Source: a virus. Taken from it: a DNA stretch of 64,000 nucleotides. The notes under the pieces were generated by a model. The model saw only the letters and a list, made by a program, of their open reading frames with translations. It made no database searches and was not told the origin of the DNA. Location of the stretch: the IMG/VR virus record IMGVR_UViG_3300042507_002545, positions 1-64,000 of that record. The stretch is one strand, 5' to 3'. The translations under genes were made by a program, and so were the position numbers. This document shows positions 44,944 to 52,495 of the stretch, in pieces. Numbering within the stretch: the first letter of the stretch is position 1; each line of letters starts with the position of its first letter.

Positions 44944-45124
44944 GTTGATTTTGTTTTTCTACTTGTTAACCGGGAAGGTTGAGAAGGTAGACGGATTGTA
45001 TACGATACATACTACTGAGAGTTCTGTTATTGAGTACGCTTGTGAGGGTGAAGTATTAGAGTATATAGAGACAGGTGTCTTTAGATATGATGATAACCTC
45101 GCAAAGCCTGGTGAGTTGGAATAG
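44936..45124 (+). CDS. Small protein with hydrophobic N-terminus, 62 aa
   Basis: MSKLILFFYLLTGKVEKVDG; a short hydrophobic start, then a beta-like domain with acidic end. Overlaps the upstream stop, so the two are coupled. A strong terminator follows. Function unknown. Confidence 0.55.
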   Translation: MSKLILFFYLLTGKVEKVDGLYTIHTTESSVIEYACEGEVLEYIETGVFRYDDNLAKPGELE

Positions 45125-45126
45125 GT

Positions 45127-45176
45127 AGGAAGCCGGGGTTTTTGATGATGATTTTCCCCGGCGTTCCTATATTTTT
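45127..45176 (+). terminator. GC-rich terminator after the 62-aa gene
   Basis: AGGAA-CCGGGG pairs with CCCCGG-TTCCT around an AT loop, followed by ATTTTT. Confidence 0.75.
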
Positions 45177-45182
45177 GAAAAA

Positions 45183-45578
45183 ATGTTTAACTTAATACTT
45201 AATACCGTGGAAAAGAAAGGTTTTATTATGGGCTTGGTTATAGCCTCATGTGTATGGATTACTACTATTGTATTGATTCTACGCACACAAGATAACCCGA
45301 TAATCATAGAGAAATGTGACTTTACTGAAGATGACATTATAGACACAGAGTTTGAACAACTGATGATTAACACTCGTGTTAATGCTTATGCGCATGGTTA
45401 TTATACCTGTTTACGGGATACAAGACCTGATATACATATGGCATATATGTCTTGTATTGTGCAATTAGAAACAGTACAGGGTGATGAAGCATTTAACGCT
45501 ATTGTTGATGCTGAATGTTCAAATCGTGGTCTGAGTGTTGAAGACAAGGAATATTTACGTACTCTATTATTAGATTAA
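45183..45578 (+). CDS. Membrane-anchored protein, 131 aa
   Basis: One membrane helix at residues 15-34 (IMGLVIASCVWITTIVLILR) followed by an acidic domain with five Cys (YYTCLRDTRPDIHMAYMSC). Start at 45183; ATG at 45228 is an alternative. Function unknown. Next gene is 1 bp away. Confidence 0.55.
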   Translation: MFNLILNTVEKKGFIMGLVIASCVWITTIVLILRTQDNPIIIEKCDFTEDDIIDTEFEQLMINTRVNAYAHGYYTCLRDTRPDIHMAYMSCIVQLETVQGDEAFNAIVDAECSNRGLSVEDKEYLRTLLLD

Positions 45579-45579
45579 A

Positions 45580-45798
45580 ATGACAAGAGAACTTGCTAGA
45601 ATTAAGACCATACAGAAGTTTACTAACTTACTTGATGGCACGTTGTTACCAGGATATAGTGTGGCTCAAGTAATTAGTTACTATGAGTCACAGCTTCTTG
45701 GTGTCCCTACTGATAATATTAGTAGGGTAGATGGTATCACCGCCAACTTCATGGAGGATTATATAAATAATCTCGATGATGGTGATCAAATATTGTAA
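45580..45798 (+). CDS. Hypothetical protein, 72 aa
   Basis: Helical (MTRELARIKTIQKFTNLLDG, VAQVISYYESQLLG) with acidic end. Its TAA stop lies inside the outer stem of RNA repeat 1, so the RNA may be cut from or overlap this message. Confidence 0.5.
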   Translation: MTRELARIKTIQKFTNLLDGTLLPGYSVAQVISYYESQLLGVPTDNISRVDGITANFMEDYINNLDDGDQIL

Positions 45799-45867
45799 AG
45801 CGAAGAATGCATACAGCACTATAAACAAACTATGGTAAAGTTAAAACGCATTCTGTATCTTTACAAT
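45792..45867 (+). ncRNA. Structured RNA repeat 1 (of 3) upstream of the TROVE-like gene
   Basis: Outer stem ATTGTAAAG/CTTTACAAT (45792-45800 / 45859-45867), internal loop CGAA/TGTAT, inner stem GAATGC/GCATTC (45805-45810 / 45848-45853) and a 37-nt core starting ATACAGCACTATAAAC. The same plan is found at 46206-46288 and 46294-46415 with different stem sequences, which is compensatory evidence for an RNA. Confidence 0.7.
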
Positions 45868-45870
45868 CTA

Positions 45871-45973
45871 TTATGTGTTTAGTTGTAGGTAGCAATACCA
45901 TTTAAAGATGTGAATACTATATTTAGAGCGGGTGCTTAACACATCCCAAGTATAGTTACAACTAAATGCATAA
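45871..45973 (+). ncRNA. Long-stem RNA element between repeats 1 and 2
   Basis: A 17-bp stem with two adjacent wobble pairs (45871-45887 with 45957-45973) encloses a hairpin GGTA-GCAA-TACC with a GNRA-type loop and a second hairpin closed by GATGTG/CACATC. It is distinct from the three repeats but in the same non-coding tract. Confidence 0.6.
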
Positions 45974-46205
45974 TTATTTATAGCCCATAAGGGCAAATTT
46001 TAAAATTATATACCTTACATTATTCAATTGAAGTTAAATGGTGACGCCTATAATCTATTAGGCTATGTGTATTTACCCGAAGGTCAGTCTACCGGGATAT
46101 TGCAGGAATGTAATAGTTACACAAATGATTGGTAAAAGAACTGTGACAGGTTCTAACCAAAGGTCGTTTGAAAGTTAAGGGTGCATGTCAAAGCACCGCA
46201 AGCTT
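45974..46205 (+). other. Non-coding tract with further hairpins
   Basis: GCCC-ATAA-GGGC (45983-45994), GCCTA/TAGGC (46046-46063), TTGGT/ACCAA enclosing AGAAC/GTTCT (46129-46160) and GGTGC/GCACC (46180-46197). No reading frame; probably part of one long structured RNA or several small ones. Confidence 0.5.
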
Positions 46206-46288
46206 GTTCTTATGTTAGTGAAGGATAGTTCAGCACTATAAAAACTACAATTATAAGGTTAAACAACTATTCTGTTTAACATAAGAGC
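46206..46288 (+). ncRNA. Structured RNA repeat 2
   Basis: Outer stem 12 bp with one wobble (GTTCTTATGTTA at 46206-46217 with TAACATAAGAGC at 46277-46288), loop GTGAA/TGTT, inner stem GGATAGTT/AACTATTC (46223-46230 / 46265-46272) and core CAGCACTATAAAAACTAC to AAGGTTAAAC. Confidence 0.7.
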
Positions 46289-46293
46289 ATTTA

Positions 46294-46415
46294 GCACATG
46301 AAAGAATGAATCAGCACTGTAAAAAAATTACAATGCACGAGACAATAAAAGTCTCAAGGGAAAGGTAGGCCACAACAAGTTAGTTGTTAGGCTCTCTTCA
46401 TTCTGTTGTATGTGC
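46294..46415 (+). ncRNA. Structured RNA repeat 3 (expanded)
   Basis: Outer stem GCACAT/ATGTGC (46294-46299 / 46410-46415), loop GAAA/TGTTGT, inner stem GAATGAA/TTCATTC (46304-46310 / 46397-46403), core TCAGCACTGTAAAAAAATTA. The core carries two extra hairpins (GAGAC/GTCTC and ACAAC/GTTGT). It ends 68 bp before the start of the TROVE-like gene. Confidence 0.65.
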
Positions 46416-46483
46416 AAAAGCCTAGTAGTGATACTCGTGGCCTGCCAATCTTAAATTATTGTTTAACCAAAACCCTTTACGCA

Positions 46484-47872
46484 ATGGATAATTTTACCAA
46501 CGCAATGTTTTCTAATGATAGTCTTACCAATAACGGCGCAGTTACTCATAGTACTGCAGGTAATTACTGTCTTGACCTGTTCTTTTTAGCAGGTGCGAGC
46601 CGTTTTATGTCTGAAGAAGATATCTTAAAAGCATTTATCAAGGCTTATCGTGAAGATAAGTTAACTGCTATTAAGATTCTATTTTGGGCACGCGATGCAC
46701 GTGGTGGTGCAGGGGAGAAGAGATTCTTCCAAGTGATAATGAGAAATCTATTAGTAGCAGACCCTGAAGTATATGAGCAAATTGCTATACATATACCAAC
46801 GTTTGGCTATTGGAAAGATATATTCATCATTGAAAGACCAACTGATAATACCCTTAATTGGTTGAGTATTCAACTGAAAGAGAATGAGAATGCTAATCTA
46901 TTGGCTAAATGGTTCCCTCGCAAGGGTGAATGGTTTGTGGCAATGCATAAGTATCTTGGTGTATCAGCAGGTACATTCCGTAGAAGACTTACTTCTATGT
47001 CTAATACCGTAGAGCAAAAGATGTGTGCTAATGATTGGGAATCTATTTCTTATTCACAAGTACCTTCTGTTGCAGGTAAGAGATATGCCCAGTCCTTTAC
47101 TAAACACGATTATGTAAGATACGCCTCTTATATTAGCGATGTTATGGAAGGTAAGGAGAAGATTAATGCTTCAGTATTATTCCCAAGTGACCTTGTAGCA
47201 AAAGTATTTACAGAGCATGATACCTTTGCATACAATGCTATGTGGAAGAATCTTCCTAACTATATGGAAGGTTGTACTGAAAGAATCTTACCTGTTTGCG
47301 ATGTTAGTGGTAGTATGACGGGACAACCTATGGAAGTATCTATAGGATTGGGCCTCTATATCAGTGAGCGCAATGAAGGTCCTTTCAAGGATTTAGTGTT
47401 GACATTTAGTGAATCACCGCAATTTCATAAGATAAGCGGTATGACATTAAGTGAGAAAGCACATAATCTTAGACAGGCTGATTGGGGTATGAATACGGAT
47501 TTAACCAAAACATTCACAGTGTTACTAGATCGTGCTGTTGCAGGTAAAGTAGCACAGGAAGATATGCCTACCAAGTTACTGATTATTAGTGACATGGAGT
47601 TTGACCAAGCCTGTGGTAAGCGTACTAACTTTGATACTATCAAGGATATGTATGCACACTGCGGTTATGAGATGCCGGGTATAATCTTTTGGAATGTTAA
47701 TGGTCGCCTCGGTAATGTACCTGTGAAGGCTAACACACCAAACACTGCCCTTGTTAGCGGGTATAGTCCAAGTATTATTACAAATATCTTGGGCGGTAAG
47801 GATTTGAGTCCTATAAGTGTGATGATGGAAACTATTGGCAATGTGAGATACAACTGTATCAAACTTGACTAA
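46484..47872 (+). CDS. TROVE-like/DUF2828 protein with C-terminal vWA domain, 462 aa
   Basis: The N-terminal two thirds look like the helical-repeat ring of TROVE/DUF2828 proteins: TNNGAVTHSTAGNYCLDLFF, ILFWARDARGGAGEKRFFQ and HIPTFGYWKDI. The C-terminal vWA domain has an intact MIDAS: DVSGSMTG (D273, S275, S277), a Thr in MNTDLT and ISDMEFD (D370). TROVE proteins such as Ro60 bind Y RNAs and misfolded RNAs through the ring. I set the start at 46484; an upstream TTG lies in RNA repeat 3. Family call rests on these motifs; RNA binding is inferred. Its own terminator follows. Confidence 0.75.
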   Translation: MDNFTNAMFSNDSLTNNGAVTHSTAGNYCLDLFFLAGASRFMSEEDILKAFIKAYREDKLTAIKILFWARDARGGAGEKRFFQVIMRNLLVADPEVYEQIAIHIPTFGYWKDIFIIERPTDNTLNWLSIQLKENENANLLAKWFPRKGEWFVAMHKYLGVSAGTFRRRLTSMSNTVEQKMCANDWESISYSQVPSVAGKRYAQSFTKHDYVRYASYISDVMEGKEKINASVLFPSDLVAKVFTEHDTFAYNAMWKNLPNYMEGCTERILPVCDVSGSMTGQPMEVSIGLGLYISERNEGPFKDLVLTFSESPQFHKISGMTLSEKAHNLRQADWGMNTDLTKTFTVLLDRAVAGKVAQEDMPTKLLIISDMEFDQACGKRTNFDTIKDMYAHCGYEMPGIIFWNVNGRLGNVPVKANTPNTALVSGYSPSIITNILGGKDLSPISVMMETIGNVRYNCIKLD

Positions 47873-47886
47873 TTATATAATCTTAA

Positions 47887-47918
47887 AAGGGTGCGGGAAC
47901 TATCTCGTACCCTTTTTT
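47887..47918 (+). terminator. Terminator of the TROVE-like gene
   Basis: AAGGGTGCG pairs with CGTACCCTT (one wobble), then a T-run. Confidence 0.85.
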
Positions 47919-47952
47919 ATTTCAATAAAGTAAATTTTAAACTGTTATATAT

Positions 47953-48132
47953 ATGAGCAAGATGCTTATTACAATTGAAGTTAGTATGCAGGATCTCTGG
48001 AAGCATACAGCACCACGTGTTGAGAGAAATAAAAAAAAGTATTACCGTAAACGTAAGCACAAAAAGCATGACGACACAAGTAGAAGTGAAGACAAAAGTT
48101 ACTCTTATAGAGGACATAAACAAAGGCATTAA
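47953..48132 (+). CDS. Small basic protein, 59 aa
   Basis: MSKMLITIEVSMQDLWKHTA followed by a Lys/Arg/His-rich tail (RNKKKYYRKRKHKKHDD). Overlaps the next gene by 65 bp in another frame; both frames look coding. Perhaps nucleic-acid binding. Confidence 0.45.
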   Translation: MSKMLITIEVSMQDLWKHTAPRVERNKKKYYRKRKHKKHDDTSRSEDKSYSYRGHKQRH

Positions 48133-48256
48133 TTTCCTATTTGGTAGGAATATTACTGTGGAGGAGTTCGATACCATATATGATATGAGTATATTGGAAC
48201 TTGAGTTAATGATTGAAGATATGCAAAAGCATATAAATTTAGTTATAGGAATATGA
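48068..48256 (+). CDS. Small acidic protein, 62 aa
   Basis: MTTQVEVKTKVTLIEDINKG then VEEFDTIYDMSILELELMIE; helical. ATGA-type overlap with the following gene (48253) shows coupling. The start chosen excludes a longer frame that overlaps the 59-aa gene. Confidence 0.5.
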   Translation: MTTQVEVKTKVTLIEDINKGINFLFGRNITVEEFDTIYDMSILELELMIEDMQKHINLVIGI

Positions 48257-48561
48257 GTAAGATTAAAAACACCCCGGAATTTGAAGCAATGATGAGAGAG
48301 CAAGAGTTAGCCGCATCATTTGACTATCAAGAGAAAGAAGCATTAATGCTAGATATTGCAGCACATGAAGCAATAGAAAAAGCATGTGATGAGTATATAG
48401 AAGCTCAAAAAGTTTTTATAGCTGCACAAAAAAAGTTTGAACAAGCTTTATGTTTATATAAGATGCATAAAAGTGAGCTTACTCCTAATGAAGAGCGTTT
48501 AGATAATGCTGTTACACAATTAGGTAATATGTTTAAAGGATTTAATCCTAATGATATATGA
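48253..48561 (+). CDS. Coiled-coil protein, 102 aa
   Basis: Mostly one charged helix (EALMLDIAAHEAIEKACDEY, AAQKKFEQALCLYKMHKSEL). No family recognised. Coupled to both neighbours. Confidence 0.55.
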   Translation: MSKIKNTPEFEAMMREQELAASFDYQEKEALMLDIAAHEAIEKACDEYIEAQKVFIAAQKKFEQALCLYKMHKSELTPNEERLDNAVTQLGNMFKGFNPNDI

Positions 48562-48713
48562 AGAAGAGTAATGCCTACATCTTAATGTACTTTGTGTTAA
48601 TCACATTAGTAGCATTAATGACATCTTGTGCAACAACAGCACACAGTTGTGAAGATAGTTTTAAACCAAAGATTCGCGAGAACTACAACTCTCGTGGAAC
48701 TAATTGGTGGTAA
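48558..48713 (+). CDS. Small lipoprotein, 51 aa
   Basis: Signal peptide (YILMYFVLITLVALM) with lipobox MTSC near residue 24, then a short polar tail ending NYNSRGTNWW. ATGA overlap with the 102-aa gene. It would be an envelope lipoprotein in the host; a superinfection or o-spanin-like role is possible. Confidence 0.65.
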   Translation: MKKSNAYILMYFVLITLVALMTSCATTAHSCEDSFKPKIRENYNSRGTNWW

Positions 48714-48719
48714 GATATT

Positions 48720-48809
48720 GCCTCGCGTCACATACTTTTTTCATCGGGAAGGACAACGGTCCTCTATAAAGTTTAGTTTTTACTGTTAAATACAACGGTG
48801 ACGCGGGGC
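48720..48809 (+). ncRNA. Structured leader / attenuator before the 256-aa gene
   Basis: A 12-bp stem with one wobble (GCCTCGCGTCAC at 48720-48731 with GTGACGCGGGGC at 48798-48809) encloses AGGAC-AAC-GGTCCT. A T-run follows within 10 bp, so the 3' arm may also act as a terminator for the lipoprotein gene. Confidence 0.55.
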
Positions 48810-48830
48810 AACAATATTTTTTTTCAATTA

Positions 48831-48840
48831 AAAAACCAAT
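48831..48840 (+). promoter_or_regulatory. AAAAACCAAT leader motif
   Basis: Exact 9-base core AAAAACCAA also at 49691, 50572, 51072 and 56347 upstream of starts on this strand. Probably a translation-start element, since Shine-Dalgarno sites are lacking. Confidence 0.55.
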
Positions 48841-48842
48841 TT

Positions 48843-49613
48843 ATGACAAAAGTTTATATTGAAGATGAGCCTAACTTGAATCGTTTAGATTGCGAGAAAG
48901 TTATGCAGGCTCCATTACCGGAGCAAAGGTTTAAGTTTTTTGGTCAAATGATTTACCCCTATTCTGATATTACTAGGATGGAAACCGATACTCATGTGTA
49001 TTGGGCTAATTGCATGCATATACCTAAATGGAATGAGAAAAGCGGTATTTATCTTAAAAATGACTCAACAGCTGGTTGTAGTTATGATAAGACAACTAAG
49101 AAGTTTAATTTTTGGTATGGTAAACAAGTTATGTTTCTTAATGACGACATATACAAGGATATGTGTAAGTACTTTGGTGCTGAATGGTTTATAGAAGAAA
49201 CTAGCGGTCTTAAGATTAGCACTACTAATTCTGTATTTGTTAGAGTACTGAAAGGTAAGATTACTAATACTGAAGAGTTAGTCAATAGTATTGTGAAGAC
49301 TAACCCATTGCTTCGCAGACATAATGTTGATACTAATAAGTTACTGTCTTATGTAACAACTACTAATAATCGTATTCAAACATTAGCAGAATACGTAGAG
49401 GTTGCTCAAGACATTGATGCTTTGTTAGATCATGTATGTAAGTCCGGTTCTATTTTCTCATGGAGGATACATGACCTTATAAAGTATGCAAGAATGCTTA
49501 ATAGGAAAATAGATTTCAGTTGGAGTGAGGCTATGATTACTGATAAACGTAATAAGTGGGAAAAAGAAGTAGAGGTTATTAAACAGGAGTGGATGCCCCT
49601 GTTATCGTTTTAA
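48843..49613 (+). CDS. Hypothetical protein, 256 aa
   Basis: Starts MTKVYIEDEPNLNRLDCEKV right after the leader motif. Beta-rich first half (SDITRMETDTHVYWANCMHI, KFNFWYGKQVMFLNDDIY) and a helical second half. No recognised family. It is the first gene of the long operon of host-interaction genes. Confidence 0.55.
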   Translation: MTKVYIEDEPNLNRLDCEKVMQAPLPEQRFKFFGQMIYPYSDITRMETDTHVYWANCMHIPKWNEKSGIYLKNDSTAGCSYDKTTKKFNFWYGKQVMFLNDDIYKDMCKYFGAEWFIEETSGLKISTTNSVFVRVLKGKITNTEELVNSIVKTNPLLRRHNVDTNKLLSYVTTTNNRIQTLAEYVEVAQDIDALLDHVCKSGSIFSWRIHDLIKYARMLNRKIDFSWSEAMITDKRNKWEKEVEVIKQEWMPLLSF

Positions 49614-49703
49614 GGGTGAAGGACCTATGGCATTGCGGGAGTTTATCGATTTCTCCTGCTTTGCTAATAGGGTTAATTATGTATCAATTTAAAAACCAAT
49701 AGA

Positions 49704-50048
49704 ATGGCTAAAGTTACAAAAGAGCGTGTTGCTAATATATGCAAACGTGTGAATGGGGGTATGAAACCCGGGTATGCTACGCATGCTGAAGGATTAGGTG
49801 GTGGGTACCTAGTTGCGTTAAAAGATTCAGGTATTATCTATAAAGATAATGAAGGAAATTGGAAAGGTATGGTGAAGATCCATGCAACAAGATTTGATGA
49901 GTTTGTCAAACTACGTCAACGCTATGATAAACAAGTGAAAGAAGGTGTTATCAGCGTTAAGTATATTAACAAACGCCCTAATGATACCCCTGTGGTAGAA
50001 AAAGTTAGTTTATTTAGAAGAATTTGGAATAGTATCTTAAAGAAATGA
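49704..50048 (+). CDS. Possible winged-helix protein, 114 aa
   Basis: KERVANICKRVNGGMKPGYA and LKDSGIIYKDNEGNWKGMVK with a basic amphipathic end (SLFRRIWNSILKK). The leader motif AAAAACCAAT ends 3 bp before the ATG. Function unknown. Confidence 0.5.
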   Translation: MAKVTKERVANICKRVNGGMKPGYATHAEGLGGGYLVALKDSGIIYKDNEGNWKGMVKIHATRFDEFVKLRQRYDKQVKEGVISVKYINKRPNDTPVVEKVSLFRRIWNSILKK

Positions 50049-50230
50049 TAATGAGTGAGCAAGATAAAAGACCCGTGTTTATGGGCAATTTTGAACGTTT
50101 TAAGAAAGAAACGCAAGTAAAACATGAAGATGTTATGAGACAAGCAAAGAAACTAAATGAAAAAATGACGCTTGCATTAGCTATGGCAACAGTTGCTATT
50201 ATAACAGCTATTGCAGCTTTAGCTATATAA
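50045..50230 (+). CDS. Small tail-anchored membrane protein, 61 aa
   Basis: A charged helix (RFKKETQVKHEDVMRQAKKL) then a C-terminal membrane segment (LALAMATVAIITAIAALAI). ATGA overlap with the upstream gene; ATG at 50051 is an alternative start. Likely inserts in the inner membrane. Confidence 0.55.
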   Translation: MIMSEQDKRPVFMGNFERFKKETQVKHEDVMRQAKKLNEKMTLALAMATVAIITAIAALAI

Positions 50231-50286
50231 TGCCGATTTTTTTCTAGTAATTATTGTATATTAAAGCAATTTGTAGTAAGCAGTTT

Positions 50287-50294
50287 TACCTTTG
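50287..50294 (+). promoter_or_regulatory. Candidate -7 box just before the 90-aa gene
   Basis: TACCTTTG fits TAnnTTTG and ends 6 bp before the ATG at 50301, so transcription would begin at or next to the start codon. No -33 box at the usual distance. Confidence 0.35.
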
Positions 50295-50300
50295 ATATAT

Positions 50301-50573
50301 ATGTATTACCAGCTCCCAAATGGGAAAACAATATGGCTTGACGTTAATGATATTCTTAATCTTACAGATAGGGATATTAGAGAACTCGTCGCCTGTAATG
50401 CTGGTGAACATTTATCCAATCCTTGGCATGGTGCTTCTATAAAAACGCAACAAGATGATGAGGAAGACTTTCAAGATGAGGAAGAACAAGAGAACTATTA
50501 TAAAGAGTTCTTTCCTGATGAGTTTCCTGATATAGCAGATGATGCTATAGACTTTGACAATTTAGAAGACTAA
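50301..50573 (+). CDS. Acidic protein, 90 aa
   Basis: MYYQLPNGKTIWLDVNDILN then a C-terminal half of Asp/Glu (DDEEDFQDEEEQENYYKEF). The strong negative charge could mimic DNA or bind a basic host protein. Function unknown. Confidence 0.55.
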   Translation: MYYQLPNGKTIWLDVNDILNLTDRDIRELVACNAGEHLSNPWHGASIKTQQDDEEDFQDEEEQENYYKEFFPDEFPDIADDAIDFDNLED

Positions 50574-50586
50574 AAACCAATTATTT

Positions 50587-51042
50587 ATGAGTTATCGTGT
50601 TATAGTATCCTCTAATGAGGATGGCTCGGTTATTTCTTTGAGTAAGAATAACCCCGTATATGGATACATTCGTGTATCACAAAAGCGTTTAGTTATTAAT
50701 AGGAAGGGCTGGGTAAATATGAGAGAATTATCCGCACTTGTCCAAGCTGATGTTGAAACACTAAAGCAATTAGATTGGAAAGCAGGTCAAGAACTTAATG
50801 GTCACATTGTGATTAAAGAAAGTGTTGAGCCTTTTTCCCCAGAGAATTCTGATAAAGACCTTAAGATAGCAGGTGACAGCGATGTTATTTGTAGCATTAA
50901 TGGTCAACCAATTTATCGTAAATGTTTTTATGACCCTACTGCTAATGATACCGATGTATTAGTGCAACACGATAATTTGGAAGAAATTCGTAGTGCTATG
51001 GCGGTTGCTAAATTAGCAGAAGCAGACAACTTTACTTTGTAA
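50587..51042 (+). CDS. Hypothetical protein, 151 aa
   Basis: Beta-domain start (SYRVIVSSNEDGSVISLSKN, YGYIRVSQKRLVINRKGWVN) and helical part (ALVQADVETLKQLDWKAGQE). Similar proteins without known function occur in other Bacteroidetes phages, from memory. Leader motif at 50572-50581. Followed by its own terminator. Confidence 0.55.
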   Translation: MSYRVIVSSNEDGSVISLSKNNPVYGYIRVSQKRLVINRKGWVNMRELSALVQADVETLKQLDWKAGQELNGHIVIKESVEPFSPENSDKDLKIAGDSDVICSINGQPIYRKCFYDPTANDTDVLVQHDNLEEIRSAMAVAKLAEADNFTL

Positions 51043-51043
51043 A

Positions 51044-51067
51044 GGGGGTAAGTTTACCCTCTTTTTT
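51044..51067 (+). terminator. Terminator after the 151-aa gene
   Basis: GGGGGTA/TACCCTC stem (one wobble), loop AGTT, then six T. Only 24 bp separate its end from the next ATG. Confidence 0.75.
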
Positions 51068-51091
51068 GTATAAAAACCAACTCAAATAAAT

Positions 51092-51571
51092 ATGAATAAC
51101 AAGTACACTTTTGCACAAAAGGTAGTTTACAAAGGTAAGATGCAGTCTTACCAGTTGTACGGTAATCCTGGCCGTAAACAGCAGGTGGTCTATGAAAAAG
51201 ACGAGTTTAACGCACAACAGAATTTTCTGTATAAGCGTGTGTTGTTCGGATTAAGTGTATACTCCGAAGAAGAATTGACGAAAATGCATTGGGATAAGAA
51301 AAAGCGTATCCAAAAGGTGCATAGTCGTGCGCAAAACGTTTTAAATATTTGGAAACATCAGCTTACTAATCAATGGACTGCTGACCTATTGGGTCACCTG
51401 TTTTGGAATAGTAGCTTTGTTAAAGAATATAGTGAAAAATTTGTTAATGATATTGACCCTACGTATATTAGCAATCTAGAATTTAAATCTCTAGGCGTTA
51501 GTAAGAAGGAAGTAATTAACAAATTGATAGAGGAAAAGGTATTACCTTATAATTTTTATCAACTAAAATAA
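51092..51571 (+). CDS. Hypothetical protein, 159 aa
   Basis: Basic N-terminus (KYTFAQKVVYKGKMQSYQLY) then helical region (WDKKKRIQKVHSRAQNVLNI). The leader motif AAAAACCAA precedes it at 51072-51080. Function not recognised. Confidence 0.5.
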   Translation: MNNKYTFAQKVVYKGKMQSYQLYGNPGRKQQVVYEKDEFNAQQNFLYKRVLFGLSVYSEEELTKMHWDKKKRIQKVHSRAQNVLNIWKHQLTNQWTADLLGHLFWNSSFVKEYSEKFVNDIDPTYISNLEFKSLGVSKKEVINKLIEEKVLPYNFYQLK

Positions 51572-51576
51572 ACGGC

Positions 51577-51888
51577 ATGAGACTCAGTGATTTAGATAAC
51601 CGTGAGATTCTATTTATCTACTTTAGCAATAGAAAATGGTTAGATACCTATGAGGATATATTTGAGTATAAGTCAACAGAGGATGTGTTAAACATTCTTG
51701 ACTTTGGTCAAATCCGTATTACTCAACCTCTTACTGATGAGGATATCGTAAAAATACAGGAATCTGATCATTTCATACTTGCTACTAATATCAATAGGAA
51801 ACTTGAGGATATAGTAGATATGATTGAAGAAGCGGATAAAGATCTATACGCTGATGTCAAAGGCTGCTTTGAAAAAGCCAAGATTTAA
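51577..51888 (+). CDS. Acidic hypothetical protein, 103 aa
   Basis: MRLSDLDNREILFIYFSNRK, helical and Asp/Glu-rich, 5 bp after the previous gene. Function unknown. Confidence 0.5.
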   Translation: MRLSDLDNREILFIYFSNRKWLDTYEDIFEYKSTEDVLNILDFGQIRITQPLTDEDIVKIQESDHFILATNINRKLEDIVDMIEEADKDLYADVKGCFEKAKI

Positions 51889-51891
51889 TCT

Positions 51892-52101
51892 ATGAAAACA
51901 ACATTTATAATGAACGGGTCAACAAGACTTGTTCTCACTCCTGAGACGGAAGCCGAGGAGATTATGCTTAAGCAACTAACTAAACAAGATAATATTATAA
52001 CACAAGTAGGAGAGGGTAGTCATATTTCCCTTACCTATGGTAGTAATTCTATTATCATTATGAAGTCTGATAATGTTGCAAGCCAAAGCGAAGAAGTGTG
52101 A
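51892..52101 (+). CDS. Small beta protein, 69 aa
   Basis: MKTTFIMNGSTRLVLTPETE, then HISLTYGSNSIIIMKSDN; a single small sheet. Overlaps the HNH gene by 29 bp. Unknown. Confidence 0.5.
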   Translation: MKTTFIMNGSTRLVLTPETEAEEIMLKQLTKQDNIITQVGEGSHISLTYGSNSIIIMKSDNVASQSEEV

Positions 52102-52495
52102 TGGGTGTGAAACCACCCAACCTATTTGGAAGAAAGAGGGTAAACAAAGGTTTTGTAAAGCCTGCTGGAGTAAACAATTTAAGGGTTTATCTAGTACTAA
52201 AAAACCAACGGCAAAGAAACCTTTGTCCCCTCGCTCTTCTAAACAAGAAAAGTTAGATGTACTTTACAGTACTCTGCGTGGTACCTATCTAAAAACTAAT
52301 CCCATGTGTAAAGCTAAGTTGCCCGGTTGTCAGATTAATGCTACAGACGTGCATCATATGGTGGGAAGAATTGGTGAAAGGTTATTAGATAGTACCAATT
52401 TTCTTGCAGTATGTAGGACTTGTCACAACTGGATTGAAGTTAACCCTAAAGAAGCTAAGTTACTTGGCTTCAGTAAATCAAGAGAGGAATCATGA
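52073..52495 (+). CDS. Zinc-finger HNH endonuclease (NinG/Rap-like), 140 aa
   Basis: Two metal sites: an N-terminal CxxC pair set (C9, C12, C28, C31) and an HNH core with C79, C86, HH at residues 94-95, N109, and C114-x-x-C117-H118. The C-terminal TCHNWIEVNP is typical of NinG/Rap Holliday-junction nucleases and related HNH enzymes. It could resolve recombination or replication intermediates. Active-site residues look intact. It overlaps the 69-aa gene and the next ORF. Confidence 0.7.
   Translation: MLQAKAKKCDGCETTQPIWKKEGKQRFCKACWSKQFKGLSSTKKPTAKKPLSPRSSKQEKLDVLYSTLRGTYLKTNPMCKAKLPGCQINATDVHHMVGRIGERLLDSTNFLAVCRTCHNWIEVNPKEAKLLGFSKSREES

Noticed and set aside
46129-46160. tRNA T-arm-like GGTTCTAACC
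   Set aside because: No acceptor stem, anticodon arm or GTTCRA pattern at the right spacing. No tRNA found in the window.
46406-46483. Upstream TTG start for the TROVE-like gene
   Set aside because: It lies in the outer stem of RNA repeat 3, and the residues it adds do not resemble the family. The ATG at 46484 gives a normal DUF2828 start.
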